Source of the DNA: Pseudomonadota bacterium
GTDB lineage: Bacteria; Pseudomonadota; Gammaproteobacteria; Steroidobacterales; Steroidobacteraceae
NCBI GenBank assembly: GCA_021808195.1
Contig: JAKBCE010000009.1
Coordinates: forward strand, 69,930 to 133,929
Reading direction: 5' to 3'
Length of the DNA: 64,000 nucleotides
Positions 36,142-44,583 of this stretch are shown piece after piece. The number at the start of each line of letters is the position of its first letter. The stretch's first letter is position 1. The notes below the pieces were generated by a model that searched no databases, was not told the DNA's origin, and saw nothing but the letters and a program-made list of their open reading frames with translations. The position numbers and the translations under genes are program-made.

Positions 36142-36237
36142 CAGTTCTTCCCCAGGGCGTTATTCTTGGTTGGTTTCCGCCCAGACTCTACCATAGGGAG
36201 CGAATCGTAGGCCGCGGTCGCGCCCTGGTACAGACCC

Positions 36238-37515
36238 TCAGTGCCAATGCGCGGTCGACTCGGCCGTACCGCTCGCCGCGGAGCTACGGACCCGGCCGAC
36301 GTGCCCGCGATGGTTTGCAGCGGCCTTGTGCTTCGTGCCGGCGCCTTGTTTGGGCTTTAGCGACGCATCGTAGCGGGCCATGATCTTGTGGAACTCGGCA
36401 GTGGTCAGCGGCAGGTGAGTCTTGCCGTTCCACGCCGAGCCCTTCGGCAGCCGATTCTGCACGAGCGTCGCCTGAAGTCCCTCGCCCACCAGGCCGGTAC
36501 CGGAGACCGGTAGCGGGACCACCTTCGGCTCGGCCACCAGCGCGCTCACGCGGCGCCAGTCGATCCGCTCGCCGGCCTGCGCCAGGTGATGGATCAGACT
36601 GCGGGTGAGCATCCGATCGAGCAGCGTCGCATTGCGCTTCCACGGTCGCTTGTCATCCTGCAGCGGGACGTAGGCCTGCATGTACAGCCGCCCCTCCTTC
36701 CAGCCGAAGAGAAACGGCTGATTGACGACGCGCACCGGCGTGCCATTGGGCACCTGGCGAAACAGCTGGCGAATATCCTCGGGGTACAAATGGATACAGC
36801 CATGGCTCACGCGCCGGCCCACTCCGGCCGGCTTGTCCGTGCCGTGAATGAGGTAGCCGCTCCAGCCGAGCGGCATCGCCCAGTTGCCGAGCGGGTTGGT
36901 GGGACCGGCCGGAACCACCCGGGGCAGCGGCACGCCCTCGTGAGCGTGCTCGGCCAGAATCGAGCGCGGCACCACCCAAGCCGGGTGAGCGATGTGCGCC
37001 ACGACCTGCGTGAGACCGGTGGGCGTCGGCCAGCCGAGCCGGCCGATGCCCACCGGATGGGTGATGACCACCTGCGGCTGGCCCGGCCGGTGCGGCGGGA
37101 AGTAGAACAGCCGCATGGCCGCCAGATTGACCACAATGCCCACGTGGGGCGCATCCGGCAGAATGAATTGTGTCGGCACGATGACCCGCGTACCGACGGG
37201 CGCGAGCCATGGGTCGACCTTGGGGTTGGCGCGTCTGATCGCGTCATATCCGACGTCGAACAGCCGAGCGATATCCGACAGCACCTGGTGCGGCTGGATC
37301 CGCACGATCTGCACGTGCCCGATCACGTCCTGTCCCGGCTTGAGCACGAAGCGCTCGGTTTGCACCGGAGCCGGTAGCTCGGCCTGTACCGTAGCAGATC
37401 CTGTGACGCCCGCCGATGCGGCGGGTACGGCAGCACGCGAGCGGGGCGTGGCACAGCCAACGGCGGCCACGAGCAGGCTGAACGCGAACGGTAGGCAGGA
37501 ATGGGTGCGTCTCAT
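36238..37515 (-). CDS. L,D-transpeptidase lipoprotein (YkuD family)
   Basis: Periplasmic peptidoglycan cross-linking or lipoprotein-attaching enzyme of the ErfK/YbiS type. 425 residues. A lipoprotein signal ends at Cys21 (LVAAVGC). Residues about 70-115 form a LysM-like module (HQVLSDIARLFDVGYDAIRRAN). The YkuD domain follows (HVGIVVNLAAMRLFYFP), with catalytic His224 in LIHGTDKP and the SHGC motif with nucleophile Cys240 in RVSHGCIHLYP. A basic low-complexity tail is unusual. CATAAT ends 8 bp before the ATG. It is the first gene on the strand ahead of the sheath gene (96 bp gap). Confidence 0.92.
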   Translation of the reverse strand: MRRTHSCLPFAFSLLVAAVGCATPRSRAAVPAASAGVTGSATVQAELPAPVQTERFVLKPGQDVIGHVQIVRIQPHQVLSDIARLFDVGYDAIRRANPKVDPWLAPVGTRVIVPTQFILPDAPHVGIVVNLAAMRLFYFPPHRPGQPQVVITHPVGIGRLGWPTPTGLTQVVAHIAHPAWVVPRSILAEHAHEGVPLPRVVPAGPTNPLGNWAMPLGWSGYLIHGTDKPAGVGRRVSHGCIHLYPEDIRQLFRQVPNGTPVRVVNQPFLFGWKEGRLYMQAYVPLQDDKRPWKRNATLLDRMLTRSLIHHLAQAGERIDWRRVSALVAEPKVVPLPVSGTGLVGEGLQATLVQNRLPKGSAWNGKTHLPLTTAEFHKIMARYDASLKPKQGAGTKHKAAANHRGHVGRVRSSAASGTAESTAHWH

Positions 37516-37523
37516 GTCGGTGG

Positions 37524-37529
37524 ATTATG
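37524..37529 (-). promoter_or_regulatory. -10 element 8 bp before the L,D-transpeptidase gene
   Basis: CATAAT on the minus strand, 8 bp from the ATG, as at ygfB. Predicts a near-leaderless mRNA. Confidence 0.45.
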
Positions 37530-37638
37530 ACACCTTGACGGCCGAGAGGGTTCGCAGCGCGAGAAAAATGCCCCGATCCGTCCGGGACCGGGGCGATGGG
37601 GCGGACATTTGCGAGGGGGGTCGTCCGCCCAGGGGGAC

Positions 37639-37845
37639 TCAGTGAAGACGTGCCCAATGCAGGATGCGGATGTCCTCAGAGTCGAGATTGAAATTGGTGG
37701 CGAGCAGCCGCCGCAGCTCACGAATCTCACGCCGGTCGCGCAGCGGCTCGCGCAATTCCACCACGCCGCTCCATTCGTGGGTCGATGGGGCCTCCTGCGC
37801 GACGGCGCCACCAGTCAGGAAGTGCGTGTAATACTTCGCAGCCAC
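37639..37845 (-). CDS. Small protein of unknown function (68 residues)
   Basis: A 68-residue frame starting with GTG, with balanced composition (VAAKYYTHFLTGGAVAQEA, then THEWSGVVELREPLRDRREI, ending in DIRILHWARLH). It reads like a small alpha-beta protein and not like a shadow frame, because no gene overlaps it on the other strand. No ribosome site is clear; TAGATT lies just ahead of the start. I do not recognise a family. It lies between the L,D-transpeptidase gene and greB. Confidence 0.5.
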   Translation of the reverse strand: MAAKYYTHFLTGGAVAQEAPSTHEWSGVVELREPLRDRREIRELRRLLATNFNLDSEDIRILHWARLH

Positions 37846-37960
37846 AAATCTAGCTTAGCGCCGCTGTTGCGCTCGGGTCCGTGAAGCGGTGCGCAGAACG
37901 TCGCACTTCGGCGACCACTTCCTGAAACAGCCGGCGCGAGAGACATCCGGTCACGCACGC

Positions 37961-38464
37961 ATGAGCCGCTATCGCCCCCCATCACCCGCCTCCTCGCAAT
38001 ACATCACACCGCAGGGTGCCGAACAGCTGCGTCAGGAGCTTGAGCAGCTGTGGCGGATCGAACGGCCGGAGGTGACACGGGCCGTGACCGAAGCGGCCGC
38101 GCAGGGTGACCGCTCCGAGAACGCCGAGTACACCTATGGCAAGCGCCGGTTGCGAGAAATCGACCGCAGAGTGCGCTACCTGCGCAAGCGGCTCGAAGGC
38201 ATGGTCATCGTCGATCAGCCGCCCTCGGACCCCCGACGGGTGTACTTCGGCGCGTGGGTTACGCTCGAGACCGAAGCCGGCGCGGCGGTTCGTTACCGCA
38301 TCGTCGGTCCCGACGAAATCGATCGCGAGCCGGGCTTCATCAGCATGGACTCACCGCTGGCGCGTGCCTTGCTCGGACGGCGGCTCGATGACGAGGTGCA
38401 TGTGCAGCTGCCCGGCGGCATGCACCACTTCGTGATCGTCGCAGTCGACTACTCCGCGCGTTGA
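37961..38464 (+). CDS. greB: Transcription elongation factor GreB
   Basis: Binds the RNA polymerase secondary channel and stimulates cleavage of backtracked RNA. 167 residues. The N-terminal coiled coil carries the acidic tip ([20 protein letters not shown]). The C-terminal FKBP-like domain has [21 protein letters not shown] and [16 protein letters not shown]. GreB rather than GreA is supported by the YTYGKRRL segment and the ARYR-type start. The ATG at 37961 gives MSRYRPP. Confidence 0.94.
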   Translation: MSRYRPPSPASSQYITPQGAEQLRQELEQLWRIERPEVTRAVTEAAAQGDRSENAEYTYGKRRLREIDRRVRYLRKRLEGMVIVDQPPSDPRRVYFGAWVTLETEAGAAVRYRIVGPDEIDREPGFISMDSPLARALLGRRLDDEVHVQLPGGMHHFVIVAVDYSAR

Positions 38465-38477
38465 GCCAGCCAGAACG

Positions 38478-39899
38478 CTACCAGATCACCCGCACGTTCT
38501 TGAACTGCCAGGGATCGGAGGCGTCGATGTCCTCCGGAAACAGCCGGCCGCGCTCGTGCAGCGGCGTCCAGTCGGTGTACTGACCGATCACCGGTCCCAG
38601 GTACGGGCGGCAGATCTCGAGGCTGCGTTGGAAGTCCATCTCCTCCGGCTCGACGATGCCGCGATTGGGGTTTTCCATCGCCCACACCACCCCCGCGAGC
38701 ACGGCAATGGTCACTTGCAGACTGGTGGCGTTGTTGCACGGCGCGAGTCTGCGCGCCGCCTCGATCGAGAGCTGCGAGCCGTACCAATACGCGTTCTTCT
38801 TGTGCCCTGCGAGCAGCACGCCAAGCTCATCGATGCCGCCGACGATCTCGTCCATCAACAGCCGCTGATGCTCCTGCTGAACATAATTCCGCCCGACCAG
38901 CTCGTGCACCGACATCACCGCCTCGTCGCAGGGGTGATAGGCGTAATGCACCGTCGGCCGGTACAGCACCTGCGAGCCCTCGCGCACCGTGAAGTAATCG
39001 GCGAGCGAAATCGCCTCGCCGTGCGTGATGCAGAAGCCATGAAAATGACCCGCGAGCGGCGTCCAGGTGCGCACGCGTGTGCCCGCCCCGGGCTGCATCA
39101 AGTAAATCGCGGCCTGGCAGCCGCTCTCGTGGCGCTTACCGTCGCGCGGGAAATTACGCTCATGCGTTCCCCAGCCCATCTCAGCCGGCTGCGAGCCTTC
39201 GCTCACGAAGCCATCGATCGACCAGGTATTGACGAACTCGCCCGGCAGCTTCGGCTGGTTCGCGCGCTGCGTGTCGCGCTCGGCGATCTGGATGGTCTTC
39301 ACGCCGACCTGGCGGGCGAGCGCAGCCCATTCGGCGCGCGAGGCCGGCGTGTGCGTCTCGATCCCCGAGTCGGCCGCGATGTTGAGCAAGGCCTGCTTGA
39401 CCAGATGGGACACCAGGCCCGGATTGGCGCCGTGGGTGAGCACTGCGGTCGGCGCGCGCTCATTGTCCTGGCGCAGTGCAAGGGCCTCCTCGCGCAGCGC
39501 ATAATTGGTCCGCCGCCCGGCCGACACGGTCGGATCGGTGTAGCCGCCGGGCCAGGGCTCGATGCACGTGTCGAGGTACATCGCCCCCTTCTCCCAGCAC
39601 AGCTTGATCAGCGCGAGACTGGAGACGTTCACCGAGACATTGACGAGGAAATCCCCGCGCCCGAGCAGCGGTGCGAGCACGCGCCGAAAATTCTCGCGCG
39701 TGAGCGGCTCGCGTATGAACCGCACGCCATACTGCGCCGCCTCCTCGCTGCCCTTGTCCTCGGCCGTCACGATGGTGATGCGCTCGGCCGGGATCCCAAT
39801 GTGACGCAGCAGCAGTGGCAGGACACCCTGACCGATGCTGCCAAAGCCGACCAGGACAATACGACCAGGAAATTCGACGTGGATTGTGTGCTGACTCAT
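38478..39899 (-). CDS. Homospermidine synthase
   Basis: NAD-dependent enzyme joining two putrescines (or spermidine and putrescine) to homospermidine. 473 residues from the ATG at 39899 (an upstream in-frame start at 39926 is possible). The Rossmann loop GFGSIGQG is at 18-25. Segments typical of bacterial HSS include YLDTCIEPWPGGY, LTHGANPGLVSHLVKQAL and VRTWTPLAGHFHGFCITHGE. It converges with greB. Its polyamine role fits the arginine decarboxylase gene 2 kb away. Confidence 0.94.
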   Translation of the reverse strand: MSQHTIHVEFPGRIVLVGFGSIGQGVLPLLLRHIGIPAERITIVTAEDKGSEEAAQYGVRFIREPLTRENFRRVLAPLLGRGDFLVNVSVNVSSLALIKLCWEKGAMYLDTCIEPWPGGYTDPTVSAGRRTNYALREEALALRQDNERAPTAVLTHGANPGLVSHLVKQALLNIAADSGIETHTPASRAEWAALARQVGVKTIQIAERDTQRANQPKLPGEFVNTWSIDGFVSEGSQPAEMGWGTHERNFPRDGKRHESGCQAAIYLMQPGAGTRVRTWTPLAGHFHGFCITHGEAISLADYFTVREGSQVLYRPTVHYAYHPCDEAVMSVHELVGRNYVQQEHQRLLMDEIVGGIDELGVLLAGHKKNAYWYGSQLSIEAARRLAPCNNATSLQVTIAVLAGVVWAMENPNRGIVEPEEMDFQRSLEICRPYLGPVIGQYTDWTPLHERGRLFPEDIDASDPWQFKNVRVIW

Positions 39900-40015
39900 C
39901 TCACTCACGATCACCGGGGAAAACACGGACCACGGCCGGGCCAGCGAACACGCGGTCCGGCTCCGGCGCCAGCGCGGAGCGTATCAAAGCCCGGCGTGCA
40001 ACGAAACGTCGCGTT

Positions 40016-40681
40016 TCAACTGGCGCGCCAGTGCGGTGGATACGTGCGCTCGTAGCCCGGCAGCGCCTCGATGCGCGCAAGCCAGCGGCCGAGCGAAGGG
40101 TAGTTGACCTCGACGGGCATGAAGCGGGCGGCGAGCTCACGGGCCACCGGACGCTCCAGGGCGCGCTTCAACAGCTGAATTCCCGGGAAAATCACCATGT
40201 CGACCGCCGAGAAGCGCTCGCCGACCACCCAGTCGGATTTCGACAGCCGGCCCTCGATGGTGCGCGCCTCGCTCGCCACCGCGTGCATCGCCTGAGTCAG
40301 CTCCTCGCTGCGCAGATCGACGCCGCCGTGGAAAACCGCGCGGGTGATCGTGCGCAGATGCGGCTCGATATAGGCCTGGTACTCGCAGATGACCCGCATA
40401 ATGGTGCCGGCCTCTTCGGGGCTGGTGCCAAAGATGGGTGGATCGGGATACTTCAGGTCAAGGTAGTACAGGATGGCGAGGGACTCAAAGCACACGTACT
40501 CGCCGTCTTTCAGCACCGGCACGCGGCCACGCGGATTCAGCTGCAGCATCTGCGGCGATTTGTGCTCCTGCTTGGAGAACTGCAGCAGATGTGCGGCATA
40601 CGGCAGACGCTTGTGCTCGAGCGCGAGCAGCACCCGCCATGCGAAGGGACTGCCGCTGCCCCAGTAAACCTCGATCGTCAT
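40016..40681 (-). CDS. Glutathione S-transferase family protein
   Basis: 221 residues with an N-terminal thioredoxin-like domain (YWGSGSPFAWRVLLALEHK, then NPRGRVPVLKDGEYVCFESLAIL, the cis-Pro and glutathione-binding ES pair) and a C-terminal all-helical domain (AVDMVIFPGIQLLKRAL). The ATG at 40681 has GGGGGA ahead; the frame is open 34 codons further upstream without support. Substrate unknown. It is divergent from the sulfurtransferase gene. Confidence 0.88.
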   Translation of the reverse strand: MTIEVYWGSGSPFAWRVLLALEHKRLPYAAHLLQFSKQEHKSPQMLQLNPRGRVPVLKDGEYVCFESLAILYYLDLKYPDPPIFGTSPEEAGTIMRVICEYQAYIEPHLRTITRAVFHGGVDLRSEELTQAMHAVASEARTIEGRLSKSDWVVGERFSAVDMVIFPGIQLLKRALERPVARELAARFMPVEVNYPSLGRWLARIEALPGYERTYPPHWRAS

Positions 40682-40782
40682 CCGTCCCCCATTCGGTCTG
40701 TGCGCGAATTGTACCGGGTTCACTGCCGATGCGTTCACTCTCGCCCGACGCACGAAGCGTCGCCCGCGCCGGCGCCCCCGCA

Positions 40783-40788
40783 TAGAAT
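40783..40788 (+). promoter_or_regulatory. Probable -10 element of the sulfurtransferase gene
   Basis: TAGAAT, about 45 bp ahead of the ATG at 40834. The transcript would have a leader of about 40 nt with a GGTGG ribosome site, unlike the leaderless pattern elsewhere. Confidence 0.4.
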
Positions 40789-40833
40789 AGGCGCAACGGC
40801 GCCACCGGGCGCCCTCGCACTCTGCGGTGGCTC

Positions 40834-41694
40834 ATGTCCGACACGCTGATCAGCACGCGCGAGCTGGCGCAACGGCTCGAGGAGCCCGCACTCGCGGTGA
40901 TCGACTGCCGATTCGACCTGGCGCGGCCCGAGTGGGGCGCCGAGGCCTATGCGGCCGGACGCATTGCGCACGCCCGCTACGCGCATCTGGATCGGGATCT
41001 CTCGGCGGCGGTGTCGAGTTCGAGTGGGCGCCACCCGCTGCCCTCGCCTGCACGGCTCGGGGAGCGTTTTGGCCTGTGGGGCATCGACGCAAACACGCAG
41101 GTGGTGGCCTACGACCAGGGCCCCGGCGCATTCGCTGCACGCCTGTGGTGGCTGCTGCGCTGGTTGGGACACCGGCGCGTCGCGGTGCTCGATGGCGGGT
41201 TGGCGGCCTGGCTGGCCGACGGCCTGCCGCTCGAACAGGGCGCGAGCGCCCCGGTGAGCGAGCGCCGCTTCAGCGGCCGCCCCACTGCGGGCCTGCTCGC
41301 CGAGACGGCCGAACTCGAGCAGGCGGTGCGCACCGGCGCGCTCGCGCGTGGCGAGCCGCTGCTGATCGATGCCCGTGGTGCCGATCGCTTCGCAGGACGC
41401 AACGAAACGATTGATCCGGTGGCCGGACATATCCCCGGCGCACGCAATCAACCATTCACTGACAATCTCACCGCTGGCCGTTTCCGCGACGCCGCGGCGC
41501 TGCGCGCCCGCTACCTCGAGCTGCTCGATGGCCGCCCGCCGCAGAGCGCGGTGTGCATGTGCGGCTCGGGCGTGACCGCCTGCCACAATCTGCTCGCTCT
41601 GGAGATCGCCGGACTCGGCGGCGCACGCTTGTACGCAGGCTCGTGGAGCGAGTGGATCCGTGACCCGGCGCGGCCGGTGGCCCGCGCGCCCTGA
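40834..41694 (+). CDS. Sulfurtransferase, rhodanese / 3-mercaptopyruvate type (SseA-like)
   Basis: Two rhodanese domains in 286 residues. The N-terminal one (about 1-130) lacks the catalytic cysteine; the C-terminal one has the active site Cys243 in CGSGVTA, the loop typical of 3-mercaptopyruvate sulfurtransferases rather than the CRKGV of thiosulfate-specific enzymes. GHIPGARNQPF is also conserved. Cytosolic. It ends 106 bp before the arginine decarboxylase start. Confidence 0.9.
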   Translation: MSDTLISTRELAQRLEEPALAVIDCRFDLARPEWGAEAYAAGRIAHARYAHLDRDLSAAVSSSSGRHPLPSPARLGERFGLWGIDANTQVVAYDQGPGAFAARLWWLLRWLGHRRVAVLDGGLAAWLADGLPLEQGASAPVSERRFSGRPTAGLLAETAELEQAVRTGALARGEPLLIDARGADRFAGRNETIDPVAGHIPGARNQPFTDNLTAGRFRDAAALRARYLELLDGRPPQSAVCMCGSGVTACHNLLALEIAGLGGARLYAGSWSEWIRDPARPVARAP

Positions 41695-41800
41695 AGCGCG
41701 AGCGTGGGCGGAAAATTTTCCGACAGGACTTTTACTGCGGCGCCATTTTGATATCGTGCGCGGCGAACGCACTCCCGCGCGTCGAACGGAATTCACCGAC

Positions 41801-43774
41801 GTGGCCGTAGATCCCAAGAGCATCGGCACTCAGCAGTACAACCCCGCTGCCCCCTGGCGCATCGAGGACTCCCTCGAGCTGTACCACGTCAACGCGTGGG
41901 GCAAGGGCTATTTCGGCATTAACCCGGCCGGGCACGTGGTTGTACGACCCGATACGCGCCCTGGCAGCGACATCGACCTGTACGAGGTCATCGAGGGACT
42001 GCAGGCCCGCGAGCTGACCACTCCGGTGGTGGTGCGCTTCTCGGACATCCTGGCGCACCGCCTGAAGCACCTGCATGATGCGTTTGCGCAGGCTATCGCC
42101 GAGAACGACTACCAGAACCGCTATGCGGCGGTGTTTCCGATCAAGGTCAATCAGCAGCGTCTGGTGGTCGAGGAGGTGTACCGCTACGGAGCCGAGTTCG
42201 GCTTCGGACTGGAGGTCGGCTCCAAGCCCGAGCTGCTCGCCGTCATGGCCATGACGGAGAACGCCCCGGAGCGGCTGATCGTTTGCAACGGATTCAAGGA
42301 CGACAGTTACATCGAGGCAGTGACGCTCGCGACCAAGCTCGGCCGCACGATCATTCCGGTGGTCGAGAACTTCGAGGAGCTGCCGCTGATCCTGAAGCAT
42401 GCGGACAAGTACGGCGTGCGACCGCGTATCGGCGTGCGCGTGAAGCTGCTCACCGAAGGCTCAGGCAAGTGGCGCGACTCGACCGGTGAGAAGTCGAAAT
42501 TCGGCCTGTTCATCACGGAAATCCTCGAGCTGGTGCGCGAGTTGAAGGCTCGCGGCATGCTCGATTGTCTGCAGCTCGTGCACTGCCATCCTGGCAGCCA
42601 GCTGCAGGACATCCGTCGCGTCAAGGATGCGATCAACGAGCTCGCGCACGTGTATGCGGAGCTGAAGCTGATGGGCGCGGGGCTGAAGTACATCGACATC
42701 GGCGGCGGGCTCGGCGTCGATTACGACGGCAGCGGCACCAACTACTCCTCGTCGATGAACTACACGCTCAACGAGTATGCGAGCGACGTGGTCTATCGCA
42801 TCGCCAGCGTGTGCAATGCGCGCGAGATTTCCCACCCGATGATCATCAGTGAATCGGGGCGTGCGGTCGCCGCCTATCACAGCGTGCTCATCTTCGATGT
42901 GCTCGGCTCCTCGGCGCTCGACAAGTTTCGCGTCACGGGCCGGGAGGAAGAGGACTACGGCGGCAGCGACGAGTTGCCCCAGCCGGTGCACGACCTGTTC
43001 GAGGCGTTCCGCTCGGTCAGCCGGCGACGTCTGGTGGAGTGCTATCACGATGCGCTCACCGCGCGTGATCAGGTGTTGCAGATGTTCAATCTGGGACTGC
43101 TGTCGCTCGAGTTCCGCGGCCTCGCTGAACGGCTCTTCTGGGCGACCTGCGCCAAGATTCGCGATTGCTGCCGGCGCCTCGAGCGCCAGCCGGAGGAGCT
43201 CGAGGGGCTCGAGTCGATTCTCTCCGACACGTACTTCTGCAACGTGTCGGTGTTTCAGTCGCTGCCGGACAGCTGGGCGATCGATCAGTTGTTCCCGATC
43301 ATGCCCATCCACCGGCTCAACGAGCGGCCGGCGCGAACCGGGGTACTCGCCGACATCACCTGCGATTCCGACGGCAAAATCGATCACTTCGTCTCACTGC
43401 GCGACGTCAAACACACGCTTGAACTGCACGAGCTGAAGGGTTCCGAGAAGTACTACCTCGCCGTGTTCCTGGTCGGCGCCTATCAGGAAACACTCGGCGA
43501 CCTGCACAACCTGTTCGGCGACACCCACGTCGTGCACGTGCGGCGCCACGATGAGGGCGGCTGGTGGATCGAGGAAGTGGTCAAGGGCGACACCGCCAAC
43601 AAGGTGCTCGAGTACATGGAATACGACGTCGCAGAGCTCTCCCCGGCGCTGATGCGTGATTGCGAGCGGGCGATCCGCGACGGACGGATGAGCGTCGCGG
43701 AGAGTCAGGTTTTGAAGCGCTTCTACGAAAACGAGCTCGACGGTTATGCCTACCTCGAGCCGGCAGGTAGCTAG
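41801..43774 (+). CDS. speA: Biosynthetic arginine decarboxylase
   Basis: PLP enzyme (fold III) converting arginine to agmatine, first step of the agmatine route to putrescine. 657 residues, as in E. coli SpeA. PLP lysine is Lys115 in AAVFPIKVNQQR. GFGLEVGSKPELLA, QLVHCHPGSQL, YIDIGGGLGVDY and the C-terminal LADITCDSDGKID (catalytic Cys) are present. The GTG at 41801 (VAVDPKSIGTQQYNP) matches the family start; the upstream open part overlaps an AT-rich promoter-like stretch (41712-41755) with no other start. Supplies the homospermidine synthase pathway. Confidence 0.96.
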   Translation: MAVDPKSIGTQQYNPAAPWRIEDSLELYHVNAWGKGYFGINPAGHVVVRPDTRPGSDIDLYEVIEGLQARELTTPVVVRFSDILAHRLKHLHDAFAQAIAENDYQNRYAAVFPIKVNQQRLVVEEVYRYGAEFGFGLEVGSKPELLAVMAMTENAPERLIVCNGFKDDSYIEAVTLATKLGRTIIPVVENFEELPLILKHADKYGVRPRIGVRVKLLTEGSGKWRDSTGEKSKFGLFITEILELVRELKARGMLDCLQLVHCHPGSQLQDIRRVKDAINELAHVYAELKLMGAGLKYIDIGGGLGVDYDGSGTNYSSSMNYTLNEYASDVVYRIASVCNAREISHPMIISESGRAVAAYHSVLIFDVLGSSALDKFRVTGREEEDYGGSDELPQPVHDLFEAFRSVSRRRLVECYHDALTARDQVLQMFNLGLLSLEFRGLAERLFWATCAKIRDCCRRLERQPEELEGLESILSDTYFCNVSVFQSLPDSWAIDQLFPIMPIHRLNERPARTGVLADITCDSDGKIDHFVSLRDVKHTLELHELKGSEKYYLAVFLVGAYQETLGDLHNLFGDTHVVHVRRHDEGGWWIEEVVKGDTANKVLEYMEYDVAELSPALMRDCERAIRDGRMSVAESQVLKRFYENELDGYAYLEPAGS

Positions 43775-43799
43775 CCTGTTTGTTGCGTCGTTGCCACAG

Positions 43800-43873
43800 A
43801 CGGCCCTGATCCGGCGCCCGGCACGCGGGCAAGTGTTTGCGTCCCGCCAACGCCGGGAGTAGCATCAGGCCGT
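43800..43873 (+). other. Long imperfect hairpin between speA and the RRM gene
   Basis: ACGGCCCTGAT (43800-43810) can pair with ATCAGGCCGT (43864-43873) with one bulged C; inside, CCGGCG (43811-43816) pairs with CGCCGG (43851-43856), and GCGGG (43825-43829) with CCCGC (43843-43847). It could be the 3' end of the speA mRNA, a terminator without T-run, or a leader element of the RRM gene. The rest of the 327 bp gap shows no gene. Confidence 0.45.
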
Positions 43874-44101
43874 TCACACTCCGCAGTGGATTGATCACGT
43901 TTGAGTTGCCGGCTCTTTCGATCCGCTCCTCCCCGCACATCGTCCATGCCTGAACCTGGGGCAGGCGGTTGGGCCGCCGGGGCCGTGTTCCTGTTGAATC
44001 CCACCGTGTCCGTCCACTCCCTGTCCTTCCCGACTGATACTGCGACACCTCCGGCCGACACGTGCGGCCGGGGAATCGCACTGCCATAGAGAGACTTCCG
44101 G

Positions 44102-44383
44102 ATGACGACGATTTATGTTGGCAATCTGCCTTTCAACGCCACCGAGCAAGATGTGAAGGTGCTCTTCGAACGTCACGGCAAGGTGGACTCGGTCAAGTTG
44201 ATCAACGACCGCGAAACCGGCAAGCCGCGCGGCTTCGGCTTCGTGGAGATGGCACCGGGTGAGGCTCAGGGGGCGATCCAGGCGCTGAACGGCTTCCAGA
44301 TGAGCGGCCGGGCGCTACGGGTCAACGAAGCGCAGGAGCGTGCCCCACGGCCGCGCTCCGGCGGCGGTCCGTTCCGCCGCTGA
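44102..44383 (+). CDS. RNA-binding protein with one RRM domain
   Basis: A 93-residue RRM protein like the cold-inducible Rbp proteins of cyanobacteria and proteobacteria. RNP2 is IYVGNL (residues 4-9) and RNP1 is RGFGFVEM (43-50). The domain fills residues 1-78 and is followed by a short Arg/Gly/Pro tail (RAPRPRSGGGPFRR). It likely acts as a single-stranded RNA chaperone. It stands alone between a structured 300 bp leader region and two terminators. Confidence 0.93.
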   Translation: MTTIYVGNLPFNATEQDVKVLFERHGKVDSVKLINDRETGKPRGFGFVEMAPGEAQGAIQALNGFQMSGRALRVNEAQERAPRPRSGGGPFRR

Positions 44384-44445
44384 GCGCCGTTTGGGCGAGG
44401 CGGTCCCGGCCGAGTGCCGGGCGGTGCATTGCCGCCTGAATTGCG

Positions 44446-44475
44446 GGCACACCCGAGGGTGTGCCTAGGGGTCTT
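44446..44475 (+). terminator. Terminator after the RRM gene
   Basis: GGCACACCC (44446-44454) and GGGTGTGCC (44457-44465) form the stem, followed by TAGGGGTCTTTT. Sixty bp after the RRM stop. Confidence 0.7.
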
Positions 44476-44522
44476 TTACCCTCTGCCATTGAGCGCTGAG
44501 ACACCGCCCGCAGACCCAATAG

Positions 44523-44552
44523 CCCCGCTGGAGCTCGAGCGGGGTTTTTTTT
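44523..44552 (+). terminator. Second, stronger rho-independent terminator
   Basis: CCCCGCT (44523-44529), 8 nt loop, AGCGGGG (44538-44544), then eight T. A canonical terminator 19 bp ahead of the next gene, insulating it from the RRM transcript. Confidence 0.88.
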
Positions 44553-44583
44553 GGCCGCGTACCCGTACACAATGGCACCCCTC

